The notes under the pieces: model-generated | Database searches by the model: none | The model's input: the letters and a program-made list of their open reading frames with translations, nothing else | Told to the model about the DNA's origin: nothing | Program-made: the position numbers and the translations under genes | Part shown: piece after piece, positions 41,975-49,086 of the stretch | Position numbering within the stretch: position 1 is the first letter of the stretch | Layout of the letters: each line of letters opens with the position of its first letter | Origin: Massilia brevitalea | Lineage (GTDB): Bacteria > Pseudomonadota > Gammaproteobacteria > Burkholderiales > Burkholderiaceae_D | DNA: 64,000 bases | Reading direction: 5' to 3' | Assembly: GCF_030711405.1 (NCBI RefSeq) | Contig: NZ_JAULSI010000009.1 | Coordinates: 73,588 to 137,587 of the forward strand

Positions 41975-44019
41975 CGGATCTCCTTCTCTAATACGGGCGA
42001 GGGTTGATAAGGTGGCGCCTCGGGGAACATGTCGCGGCGGATGCCGGCCAAGGCCGCCAGGGCGTCGCGCTGCGCACTTGAGGTTTGCGCCGCGCTCACC
42101 GAACGCAAGGCGTTGTCGAGTGAGGCCAGCAGGCGTGCGTCTTCTTCGGCATTGACATGCGGGCGTGCATCGAAGTGCTGCGACAAATGTTCCAGCAGCG
42201 CCCACAGCGCGGCCTGGCTGCGGCCGAGTTCGTGGCGCGCGGCGAGCAATTGCGTCATGTTCAGGCCGATACGCAAATCGACCAGGGCATCGGCCGCCTG
42301 CAGATCCTGCTGGACGCCGGCCATCGCCAGGCGCGGCGTCAGCAGGGCGATGCGATCCACCATGCGCGCGGAAAATTCCGGCATCGATGGCGCCTGGCGC
42401 CCATCGCCCATAGTGGCAAGTTCCTTCCAGCCGGCGCGCAGCAGGCGGCGCGCGGTCCAGCCGGCGCTGACGCTGCGGAACATGCCGATCACCAGCACCG
42501 CCAACGCCAGCCCGGCCAATTGCGCCAGGGTCGAGTTGATGAAGGAGGCGGCGTCGGCCGTGTTGGTGTCCTGCAGGGCCAGTGTGCCGCCGATGCCGAA
42601 CAAAAACGGCATGGCGCGCCCGAAGGTGGCCGGCCGCGCGATCAGCGCACCCAGCACCAGGAAGGCCGGGGCGCAGGCCAGCACCAGCATCTCGAAGCTG
42701 TGGATCGCCGGCAGCACCGCCAGCAGGTAAAAGGCCGACAGCGGCACCGAATAAATCGTCCACACCAGGAAGCCTTTGATGAACGGCACCGGGTCGTCCT
42801 GGGTGGCGAAGAAGCAGGACATCACGGCGGCCATCATCGGCATCGCCGCGCCCGATGGCCAGCCGGTGGCGATCCAGAAGGCGCAGCCGGCCAGGGTGGC
42901 GATGATCGCCGCCAGCGACGACACCACGGCCATGCCGCGGTCCAGGTGCAGGGCGTTGGCCGGCACTCCGGGCAGGTGGCGCGCTTCGAGCGGCAGGGCG
43001 CCTGTCGCGCCGGCACCAATATGGCGGCGCAGCGTTTGCGCCTCGGCGCCGGCGTCAACCAGGGCGCGCAGGCGTGCCGCCAGGTTCATCTGCACCAGTT
43101 CCAGCCAGCTGCTGTTGCGCGAAGGCTGGGGCGCCAGGGCATCGATGGCGGCGCGCAGGCGCTGCGGGTCCTGCGGCGTGTCGTCCTTGCGGGTGCCGGC
43201 CCAGGCGGTGATGTCGGCCAGCAGCGTGCGCCAGCGCGAATTTTCTTCCAGCGCACCCAGCTGGCGCAGCGCCAGCAGGCGGTCTTCGATGGCCGAGAGC
43301 ATCGGCACCATCGCGGCCAGGCGTTCCTGCAGCGCGTGGATGGCGCGCCCGGTCCAGCGCAGGTGCGAGGTGTCGAAGGGCAGGTGCACGGCCATCATGC
43401 GCAGCTCGGTGATGTCGCCGGCCAGCTTGCGGCGGTCGCCCGGGCTGTTGGCATCGCCATTCGGCGACAACGCATCGGCGATCCAGTTGCGGGCGTCGCG
43501 CAGGGCGTGGTCGAGACGGGCCAGCATCACCGGGCCAAAGCTTTGCGGGAACACCAGCGAATGCACGACGGTGGCGCAGGTGATGCCGAGCAGGATTTCC
43601 TCCACCCGCGCCAGGGCGATGTCGAAGATGGTGCCCGGGTCATTCACGGCCGGGAAGGCGATCAGGCCGGCGGTGTAACCGGCCAGCATCATCAGGTAGG
43701 AGCGCGGGGTGCGGTCCAGCAGCGACACGTACAGGCAGCCGCCGACCCACAGCGCCAGTGCCAGCGAGAGCAGCTCGGGCGAGTTCGCAAACGCCGGCAC
43801 GATCAGCACGGTGGCAAAGGCGCCAAGGAAAGTGCCGCCGAAGCGGTACAGGGCCTTCGAGCGGGTGGGACCCGAAAAGGGGGCGCCGACGATGTAGGCC
43901 GTCATCAGCGCCCAGAATGGACGCGGCAGTCCGATGCGCATCGCCAGGTAAAGCGCGAGCATCGCTGCCGTGAAACTTTTTACCGAAAACAAAACTTCGG
44001 CCTTGCTGAAGAGCTTCAC
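41971..44019 (-). CDS. FUSC family efflux pump (AaeB/fusaric-acid resistance type)
   Basis: A 682-residue inner-membrane transporter with two blocks of about five helices (about 10-155 and 365-520) separated by a cytoplasmic domain: the architecture of FUSC/AaeB proteins that export aromatic carboxylic acids. Motifs are RPFWALMTAYIVGAPFSGPTRSKA and a second-half WPSGAAMPMMAAVMSCFFAT. It overlaps marR upstream and the DUF1656 gene downstream. The substrate is likely a hydroxylated aromatic acid or similar weak acid; this is inferred from the family. Confidence 0.93.
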   Translation of the reverse strand: MKLFSKAEVLFSVKSFTAAMLALYLAMRIGLPRPFWALMTAYIVGAPFSGPTRSKALYRFGGTFLGAFATVLIVPAFANSPELLSLALALWVGGCLYVSLLDRTPRSYLMMLAGYTAGLIAFPAVNDPGTIFDIALARVEEILLGITCATVVHSLVFPQSFGPVMLARLDHALRDARNWIADALSPNGDANSPGDRRKLAGDITELRMMAVHLPFDTSHLRWTGRAIHALQERLAAMVPMLSAIEDRLLALRQLGALEENSRWRTLLADITAWAGTRKDDTPQDPQRLRAAIDALAPQPSRNSSWLELVQMNLAARLRALVDAGAEAQTLRRHIGAGATGALPLEARHLPGVPANALHLDRGMAVVSSLAAIIATLAGCAFWIATGWPSGAAMPMMAAVMSCFFATQDDPVPFIKGFLVWTIYSVPLSAFYLLAVLPAIHSFEMLVLACAPAFLVLGALIARPATFGRAMPFLFGIGGTLALQDTNTADAASFINSTLAQLAGLALAVLVIGMFRSVSAGWTARRLLRAGWKELATMGDGRQAPSMPEFSARMVDRIALLTPRLAMAGVQQDLQAADALVDLRIGLNMTQLLAARHELGRSQAALWALLEHLSQHFDARPHVNAEEDARLLASLDNALRSVSAAQTSSAQRDALAALAGIRRDMFPEAPPYQPSPVLEKEIR

Positions 44020-44486
44020 GCCTGCTTGTCCCCATTGGCCGGGTCGCAGGACCGGGTCTTCGATTGCAGGCCGGTGAGCACGCGCAGGCAGGCATCGATG
44101 TCGGCTTGCGCGAACTCCGCGAACAGATTGCGGCGGAAGGGAATCAGCGCTTCTTCCATCTGGGCAGCGCGGGTCTGGCCGTCGGCGGTGAGCTGCAGCA
44201 GCTTGGCGCGGCGGTCCTGCGGGTCTTCGTGGCGCTGGACCAGGCCGTTTTCGATGAGCAGGTCGATCACGCGCACCAGCGACGAGGCTTCCAGGCCCAG
44301 GGCATCGGCGAGCACGCCGGGGCGCACGCCGTCCTGGCCGAGGCGGCCGAGGATCAGCACCGGCAGGGCGGTGGCCTGGGAGAGGCTGTACTGCGAGGCG
44401 ACCTTGTCCGCCATGGCCTTGTAGGCACGCGAGGCGTGGGTGAGCGTCGCGGTGAGTTGCATCAGGGTTTGATCGAAGGAGTCCAT
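44016..44486 (-). CDS. MarR family transcriptional regulator of the efflux operon
   Basis: A 156-residue MarR-type repressor with a winged helix at about 45-110 (GVRPGVLADALGLEASSLVRVIDLLI; DPQDRRAKLLQLTADGQ) and flanking dimerisation helices. As first gene of the efflux operon, overlapping the pump gene by 4 bases, it is likely an autorepressor relieved by pump substrates. A perfect 15-base palindrome, 23 bases upstream, is its obvious candidate operator. Confidence 0.92.
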   Translation of the reverse strand: MDSFDQTLMQLTATLTHASRAYKAMADKVASQYSLSQATALPVLILGRLGQDGVRPGVLADALGLEASSLVRVIDLLIENGLVQRHEDPQDRRAKLLQLTADGQTRAAQMEEALIPFRRNLFAEFAQADIDACLRVLTGLQSKTRSCDPANGDKQA

Positions 44487-44508
44487 GCCGAGAAGTAATT
44501 CGTTTGAG

Positions 44509-44523
44509 TGCTAAAGTTTAGCA
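44509..44523. promoter_or_regulatory. MarR operator candidate
   Basis: TGCTAAAGTTTAGCA: perfect 7+1+7 palindrome. On the minus strand it covers a plausible -10 (TAAACT), with CTGCAA 17 bases upstream as -35. Binding here would block the marR-efflux promoter. Confidence 0.68.
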
Positions 44524-44558
44524 TGCGAAGTATTTTTTTGCAGGCGAGGGACGAATTC

Positions 44559-44664
44559 GTAGGGTGGGCACTTGTGCCCACGCGGTGATAGCTAGCGGCA
44601 AGATCATCCGGCACGATATCGGAGCCGATAACGATCACCGCGTGGGCACGAGTGCCCACCCTAC
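44559..44664. repeat. Large inverted intergenic repeat (REP/BIME-like)
   Basis: Two 31-base arms, 44559-44589 and 44634-44664, are reverse complements with a single mismatch. Each arm is itself a palindrome, GTGGGCAC-tt-GTGCCCAC and GTGGGCAC-ga-GTGCCCAC, flanked by GTAGG and CGCGGTGAT. It fills the space between marR and the HAD gene, whose stop codon begins 4 bases after the right arm. Half copies of the motif recur at 47407 and 47554. Confidence 0.85.
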
Positions 44665-44667
44665 AAG

Positions 44668-45309
44668 TCAGCGATTAGCCTGCAAAGTAGAAATCGCCAC
44701 CAGCGCCCCGGGCCGCTCGAACTCATGCTCCGGCGCCACCTTGCGCAGCACCTCGATCGGCGCATACCCCCAGTGCACCGCCGCGAAATCGACGCCGGCC
44801 TTGCGCGCGGCCTCGGCATCGGTGGCCTGGTCGCCGATGTACAGCGCCGCCGCCGGCTCCACCATCGCCCGCTTCACAACCTTGCGGATGCGCGAGGTCT
44901 TGCCGAAGATCGACATCCCGCATTCATACTGGCTGATCAGGGAAGCCAGTTCCGGCCCCAGCACCTGCCGCACGTTGTATTCGGAATTCGACGACACGAT
45001 GGTCAGTTCAAGATTGCCGCGCGCCAGTTCGCGCAGGGCATGGTCGACCTGAGGAAACAAGCGCACCTGACCGGCGTTCTCGCTCATCAGGGTCTTGAAG
45101 CTGGCGGCGGCCAGGGGCAGCTTCCAGGGCGGCATGCCGACGTGGCGCATCATGTCGCGCGGTTCGTAGTGGCGCAGGCGTTCCACCTGCGTGATGTCGA
45201 TGCGCCGGAAACCGTGCTGGTCGGCGATCTGGTTGAACACGCTGAGGAAGAAGGGAAACGAGTCGGCGAGCGTGCCGTCGAAGTCGAAGATGGCGAGACG
45301 GTAGGTCAT
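44668..45309 (-). CDS. HAD family hydrolase (phosphoglycolate-phosphatase-like)
   Basis: A 213-residue HAD phosphatase: motif I FDFDGTLADSF (nucleophile Asp in IFDFDGT), motif II TIVSSNSEY, motif III Lys in FGKTSRIRKV, and motif IV YIGDQATDAEAARKAG. The alpha-helical cap fits the Gph-like subfamily. The substrate is not known. The ATG at 45309 is chosen because homology begins MTYRLAIFDFDGT. The gene stands alone beside the large inverted repeat. Confidence 0.92.
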   Translation of the reverse strand: MTYRLAIFDFDGTLADSFPFFLSVFNQIADQHGFRRIDITQVERLRHYEPRDMMRHVGMPPWKLPLAAASFKTLMSENAGQVRLFPQVDHALRELARGNLELTIVSSNSEYNVRQVLGPELASLISQYECGMSIFGKTSRIRKVVKRAMVEPAAALYIGDQATDAEAARKAGVDFAAVHWGYAPIEVLRKVAPEHEFERPGALVAISTLQANR

Positions 45310-45379
45310 GCTGACAAGAGAATCGGTGGGCGCACTTGCATGATACACAAGGGCGCCCGCAGGCCTTGTTCCGCCAGGG

Positions 45380-47251
45380 TCAGGCAGCCTGGGCGGTACG
45401 TTCCGGCGCCACGAAGGCCAGGCCCTCCTCGAACGAGCGCAGCACCATGTCGACGTGGTCCTGCACCACGGCCTGGCTGACCGAAGCTTCGCCGAAAGGC
45501 AGGCGGATCGTCACCAGCAGCACGTTCGGCAGGCGCGCGTGCAGGTCCTGCGCCGCGTCCAGCCACTGCGCCAGCGTGGCTTCGACCGGGTAGGTGATGA
45601 ACACGGTCGAAATCAGGTCGGCTGCATCGGGCCCCGGGCTTTCCTGCTCGGCGCCGACGACGGTGCTGCGCGCATCGATGTCGGCTTCGCGCAGGGTGCG
45701 CACCAGCAGCTCGGTGAGGAGGTCGTCGCGCTCGGTGGCGAGGCCGGCGCACAGCACGACCGAGCGCGCGGGCACGTCGAGCGAACCCTGCCAGCGGCCC
45801 AGCTTCTCTTCGCGCATCTTGCGCAGGTGGGCGCCGACGTTCGCGTCGAGCAGCGACACGCGCTGGCGCCGGCGGTTGCCCGGGTAGGCCGAGACCGGCG
45901 TGAGCGCGTTGGCGACGTCGGCGATCGTGGCGCGGATATGCTCGGCCTGCGCCTTGTCGATCTGGTTGCCGCGCTGCTCGGCCGCGGCCAGCACCAGGCC
46001 GGGCAGCAGCACCTGGTCGCAATAGCGCGCAAAGCCGTGGCGCGCGATGTAGCCGCGCGCGTCCTCGATGATGGCGCGCCGGTCGCCGCTCAGCACGCGC
46101 TGGTAGAAGCGCTGCGAGTGGGTCACGTTCGGCACTTCGCCGAGCAGGATGGTAACGGGTTCCAGCGCGCGCACGTGGCGCCCGGCCACCACCAGGCACA
46201 GGGTCAGCGGGGTCGAGAGCAGCAGGCCGATCGGCCCCCACAGCGCGCCCCAGAACAGCGCCGAGACGATCACCGCCAGCGGCGACAAACCGGAACTGTG
46301 GCCATACACCTTCGGTTCGATCACGTTCGCCACCAGCAGCTCCAGCCCCACGAACACGGCCAGGCAGGACAGGGCCAGCGTCCAGCCCGGGTCGATGGCG
46401 GCCACGAACACCGCGATCATGGCGCCCGCAGCCATGATGCCGAGGTAGGGCACGAAGCGCATCAGGCCACTCAGGGCGCCCCACAGCAACGCGTGCGGTA
46501 CCCCAAAGGCCCACAGCACCGCGCCGATCAGGGCGCCGAAGGTGAGATTGACGATGAACTGCGACAGGAAGAAGCGCGACACGCCGCGCGTGGCGTCGGC
46601 CAGCGCGCGCACGGTGCGGCCGATCTCGGCCTGGCCGGCAAGCCGGATCGCGCGGTCGCGCAGGGATTCGTGTTCGAGCAGGATGAAGACCAGCAGCACC
46701 AGCACCAGGCCGGCCTCGCCGATCGGCCCCAGCACCAGCGACAGCAGGCGCGCCAGCGCGTCGCGCGTGGTCGGGCGCGGCGCGCGCACTTCCACCGGCA
46801 GCGGTTGATTCGCGGCGGTGGTCAGCGTGCCGCGCTTGACCGTCACCGGCGGCGCCGGCGGCGGCGCGAATTGCGGCGTGACCGCGCTCAGCTCGGCCTC
46901 GAGGCGGGCGAAGGGGCGCTCGGTAATCTCGCGCACCTTTTCCACTTTGGATTTGATCGCCGCGCGGTACTGCGGCAAATCGCGCGTGACGGCGACCAGC
47001 TGGAAAGCGAGGATGGTGCCGATGCCGACCACGCAGGTGCCGGCCAGGACCACCGACAGCAGCGTGGCCGGCAGCTGCGGCAGGCCGACGCGGCGCAGGG
47101 TGCGGATCAGGGGCGCGAGCACCAGGCTCAGGATCGAGGCCAGCGCCAGCGGTTCGAGCACGTCGCGGCCGAAATACAGCAGGCCGAGGACGCAGGTGGC
47201 CGTGACGATGGTGCTGGCGGTAAGGTGTTTGAACAGGCTTGAATCGGGCAT
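45380..47251 (-). CDS. AI-2E family permease (PerM/YdiK-like) with long C-terminal domain
   Basis: A 623-residue membrane protein. The N-terminal 380 residues are the AI-2E/PerM transporter with about eight helices (SQFIVNLTFGALIGAVLWAFG, SGLMRFVPYLGIM, LLVANVIEPKVYGHSSGLSP). A Pro-rich loop, FAPPPAPPV, lies near residue 127. After about residue 385 an extra cytoplasmic domain of about 230 residues follows, with SQRFYQRVLSGDRRAI and, later, a B12-binding- or sensor-like alpha/beta pattern (SVVLCAGLATERDDLLTELL). The substrate is not predictable; the family is heterogeneous. Confidence 0.9.
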   Translation of the reverse strand: MPDSSLFKHLTASTIVTATCVLGLLYFGRDVLEPLALASILSLVLAPLIRTLRRVGLPQLPATLLSVVLAGTCVVGIGTILAFQLVAVTRDLPQYRAAIKSKVEKVREITERPFARLEAELSAVTPQFAPPPAPPVTVKRGTLTTAANQPLPVEVRAPRPTTRDALARLLSLVLGPIGEAGLVLVLLVFILLEHESLRDRAIRLAGQAEIGRTVRALADATRGVSRFFLSQFIVNLTFGALIGAVLWAFGVPHALLWGALSGLMRFVPYLGIMAAGAMIAVFVAAIDPGWTLALSCLAVFVGLELLVANVIEPKVYGHSSGLSPLAVIVSALFWGALWGPIGLLLSTPLTLCLVVAGRHVRALEPVTILLGEVPNVTHSQRFYQRVLSGDRRAIIEDARGYIARHGFARYCDQVLLPGLVLAAAEQRGNQIDKAQAEHIRATIADVANALTPVSAYPGNRRRQRVSLLDANVGAHLRKMREEKLGRWQGSLDVPARSVVLCAGLATERDDLLTELLVRTLREADIDARSTVVGAEQESPGPDAADLISTVFITYPVEATLAQWLDAAQDLHARLPNVLLVTIRLPFGEASVSQAVVQDHVDMVLRSFEEGLAFVAPERTAQAA

Positions 47252-47361
47252 CGAATGCGGGAGCGTCGGAAGTCGGTCGGCGCGTGCAGTCTAGCACCAA
47301 TGGGAACGCGGCAGGAGGGTGGGGATAGTGTTCACGCGACGCGCGATTGTACCGGCGGCGG

Positions 47362-47418
47362 TAACCGTACGGTGGGGTCATTGATGCCGGGGGCATCAAT
47401 GACGAAGTGCCCACGCGG
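47362..47418. repeat. Intergenic repeat cluster between AI-2E gene and flavoprotein gene
   Basis: Starts with TAACCGTACGGTGGGGTCA (47362-47380), which recurs exactly at 49051. A perfect hairpin overlaps it: GTCATTGATGCC-GGG-GGCATCAATGAC (47377-47403). Then comes GTGCCCACGCGG (47407-47418), half of the REP-like motif at 44559. No gene is visible in 47252-47599. Confidence 0.7.
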
Positions 47419-47550
47419 ATGCGTGCGTGGTGTTGGCCGCGTTTGTATCGTGCATGCCGCCAAAACGCGGCGTGTCCGGATGATCATTTGGACACGTTAG
47501 CGGTCGGCCCGCATCGCGTCACCGAAGGAAGCTGGCAATGCGCGGCATTC

Positions 47551-47572
47551 CGCGTGGGCACAGCGTGCCCAC
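47551..47572. repeat. REP-like palindrome
   Basis: CGCGTGGGCAC-AGC-GTGCCCAC: the palindromic core GTGGGCAC/GTGCCCAC (47554-47572) shared with the arms of the 44559-44664 repeat. It lies just after the 3' end of the flavoprotein gene. Confidence 0.75.
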
Positions 47573-47599
47573 CATACGGTCAGTGCAGCGGGCCAGAAG

Positions 47600-48520
47600 T
47601 TACGCCGGGACGTTCAACGCCTCGATCAGCGACCTGTGCGCCCCCACTCCCGCCATCGCCCCATCCGCCACGGCCAGCGCCACGTTCCCTGCCGCGCGCG
47701 CCATGTCGCCGCAGCAGAACACGCCCGCTACGCTGCTCGCCTTCATCACATCGGTGCGCACGAACTGGCCCGCGTGGCCATCCTCCATCGCGCACCCGAG
47801 CTGCTCCGCGACCGGACTCGCCATGCGCATCTGCGGCATCACGAACAGCCCCGCCATCGGCAGCGTGCGGCCATCTTCCAGTACCACGTCGGCCTCGCCC
47901 TCGATGCGCGCCACCAGGGTGCGCTCCAGCGCCACGCCGCGGCTGGCCAGCGCCGCCAGCTGCGCCGCATCGGGCTCGAAGGCGCCGTTCAGGAACAGCG
48001 TCACAGAACCCCAGTCCGGCAGCATCAGCGCGTGATGCATCGAGAGTTCGCCCGTGGCGATGACGCCGATCGCACCCTGGTCCAGTTCGTAACCATGGCA
48101 GTAGGGGCAGTGGAACACGCTCCGGCCCCAGCGCTCGCGCAGGCCCACGATGGCCGGCAGGTCGTCGATGACGCCGGTGGCCAGCACCAGGCGCCGCCCG
48201 TGCACGCTGGCGCCATCGTCCAGCGCGATGCGAAAACCCTCGCCCTCGGGCGCGGCCTGCACCGCCTTGCCTTCGACCCAGCGCACGTTCGGATATGCCA
48301 GCAGCTGGGCGCGGCCCTGGGCGGCGATGGCGGCGGCCTCGGTGCCGTCCTGCGTGAGGAAGCCGTGCGAGTGCGTGGCGAAGCGGTTGCGGCGCTGGCC
48401 GGCGTCGATCACCAGCACGCGGCGCCGTGCCCGCGCCAGCTGCATGGCGGCGGACAGGCCGGCATAGCTGCCGCCGATGACGATGGCGTCGAACTCAGTC
48501 TGGTTCGGGGTGGTGTGCAT
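47600..48520 (-). CDS. FAD-dependent NAD(P)/disulfide oxidoreductase, thioredoxin-reductase-like
   Basis: A 306-residue flavoprotein with the FAD-binding AIVIGGSYAGLSAAMQLARA near residue 12, the redox pair Cys138-Pro-Tyr-Cys141 in HCPYCHGYE, and the C-terminal FAD motif FCCGDMARAAGNVALAVADG. It resembles the small thioredoxin-reductase-like proteins often encoded next to Rrf2 regulators. No separate NADPH Rossmann motif of classic form (GxGxxA) is seen around residues 150-170, where GVIATGELSMHHAL stands instead; the electron donor is uncertain. It overlaps the Rrf2 gene by 26 bases. Confidence 0.9.
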   Translation of the reverse strand: MHTTPNQTEFDAIVIGGSYAGLSAAMQLARARRRVLVIDAGQRRNRFATHSHGFLTQDGTEAAAIAAQGRAQLLAYPNVRWVEGKAVQAAPEGEGFRIALDDGASVHGRRLVLATGVIDDLPAIVGLRERWGRSVFHCPYCHGYELDQGAIGVIATGELSMHHALMLPDWGSVTLFLNGAFEPDAAQLAALASRGVALERTLVARIEGEADVVLEDGRTLPMAGLFVMPQMRMASPVAEQLGCAMEDGHAGQFVRTDVMKASSVAGVFCCGDMARAAGNVALAVADGAMAGVGAHRSLIEALNVPA

Positions 48521-48959
48521 GGTGGGCTCCTCGATGTTGGGTGTACTGCGCGTTGAAGCGATCGGACAGCTCGGCCAGCGTGACGCCGGCGAAGCGGCTG
48601 ATCAGCAGGGCTTCGGCTTCGTCGAAGGCCGAGGCCAGCGACTGATTGACTACTTTCTCGACCAGGCAGCTTGGCGCGTCGACCCGGTTTCCCATCGCGA
48701 ACACGGTCGGCGCGCCGACGGCGTCGTAGATGTCGCGCAGGGTGACCGTGTGCAGGTCGGCCGTGACGATCCAGCCGCCGCCATGGCCCTTGCCCGAGCC
48801 GACATAGCCACGCTCGCGCAGCCCGGCCAGGGTGCGCCGCACCAGCACCGGGTTCGTGTGGAGGAAGCCGGCCAGCTCGTCGGAAGTGAGCGGCCGGTCG
48901 CTGTGGGCCATGTGCAGGAGCAGGTGCAGGACCGAGGATAGTTTGCTGTCGCGTCTCAT
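48495..48959 (-). CDS. Rrf2 family transcriptional regulator (YwnA-like)
   Basis: A 154-residue winged-helix regulator with HTH TSDELAGFLHTNPVLVRRTL near residues 25-44 and wing GKGHGGGWIVTADLH. Only one cysteine (in SCLVEKV) is present, so it cannot hold the three-Cys iron-sulfur cluster of IscR or NsrR; the YwnA/CymR-like group is more likely. The C-terminus is His-rich (HRGAHHAHHPEPD). It is the first gene of a two-gene operon and probably regulates it; TGTAACTTATGATAGTACA at 48959-48977 overlaps the start and is a possible operator. Confidence 0.9.
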   Translation of the reverse strand: MRRDSKLSSVLHLLLHMAHSDRPLTSDELAGFLHTNPVLVRRTLAGLRERGYVGSGKGHGGGWIVTADLHTVTLRDIYDAVGAPTVFAMGNRVDAPSCLVEKVVNQSLASAFDEAEALLISRFAGVTLAELSDRFNAQYTQHRGAHHAHHPEPD

Positions 48960-49050
48960 GTAACTTATGATAGTACAAAAATGGGCAGAGTGGGGCGGGT
49001 GCCGTTAAAAAGCCGAGATTTCCAGTTATGGCCCAGTTCTACGTTGGCGC

Positions 49051-49069
49051 TAACCGTACGGTGGGGTCA
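49051..49069. repeat. 19-base dispersed repeat, second copy
   Basis: TAACCGTACGGTGGGGTCA is identical to 47362-47380. It lies in the short gap between the rrf2 and histidine-kinase genes, downstream of the kinase. Confidence 0.75.
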
Positions 49070-49086
49070 CAGCCGCAGGCCGGATT

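Noticed and set aside
44540..44670. Open frames on both strands through the large inverted repeat
   Set aside because: They exist only because the palindromic repeat lacks stops, and carry no ribosome site or domain.
48959..48977. TGTAACTTATGATAGTACA as a firm Rrf2 operator
   Set aside because: Only the outer TGTA/TACA ends are symmetric and it overlaps the start codon. It is mentioned within the rrf2 entry but is too weak to claim separately.
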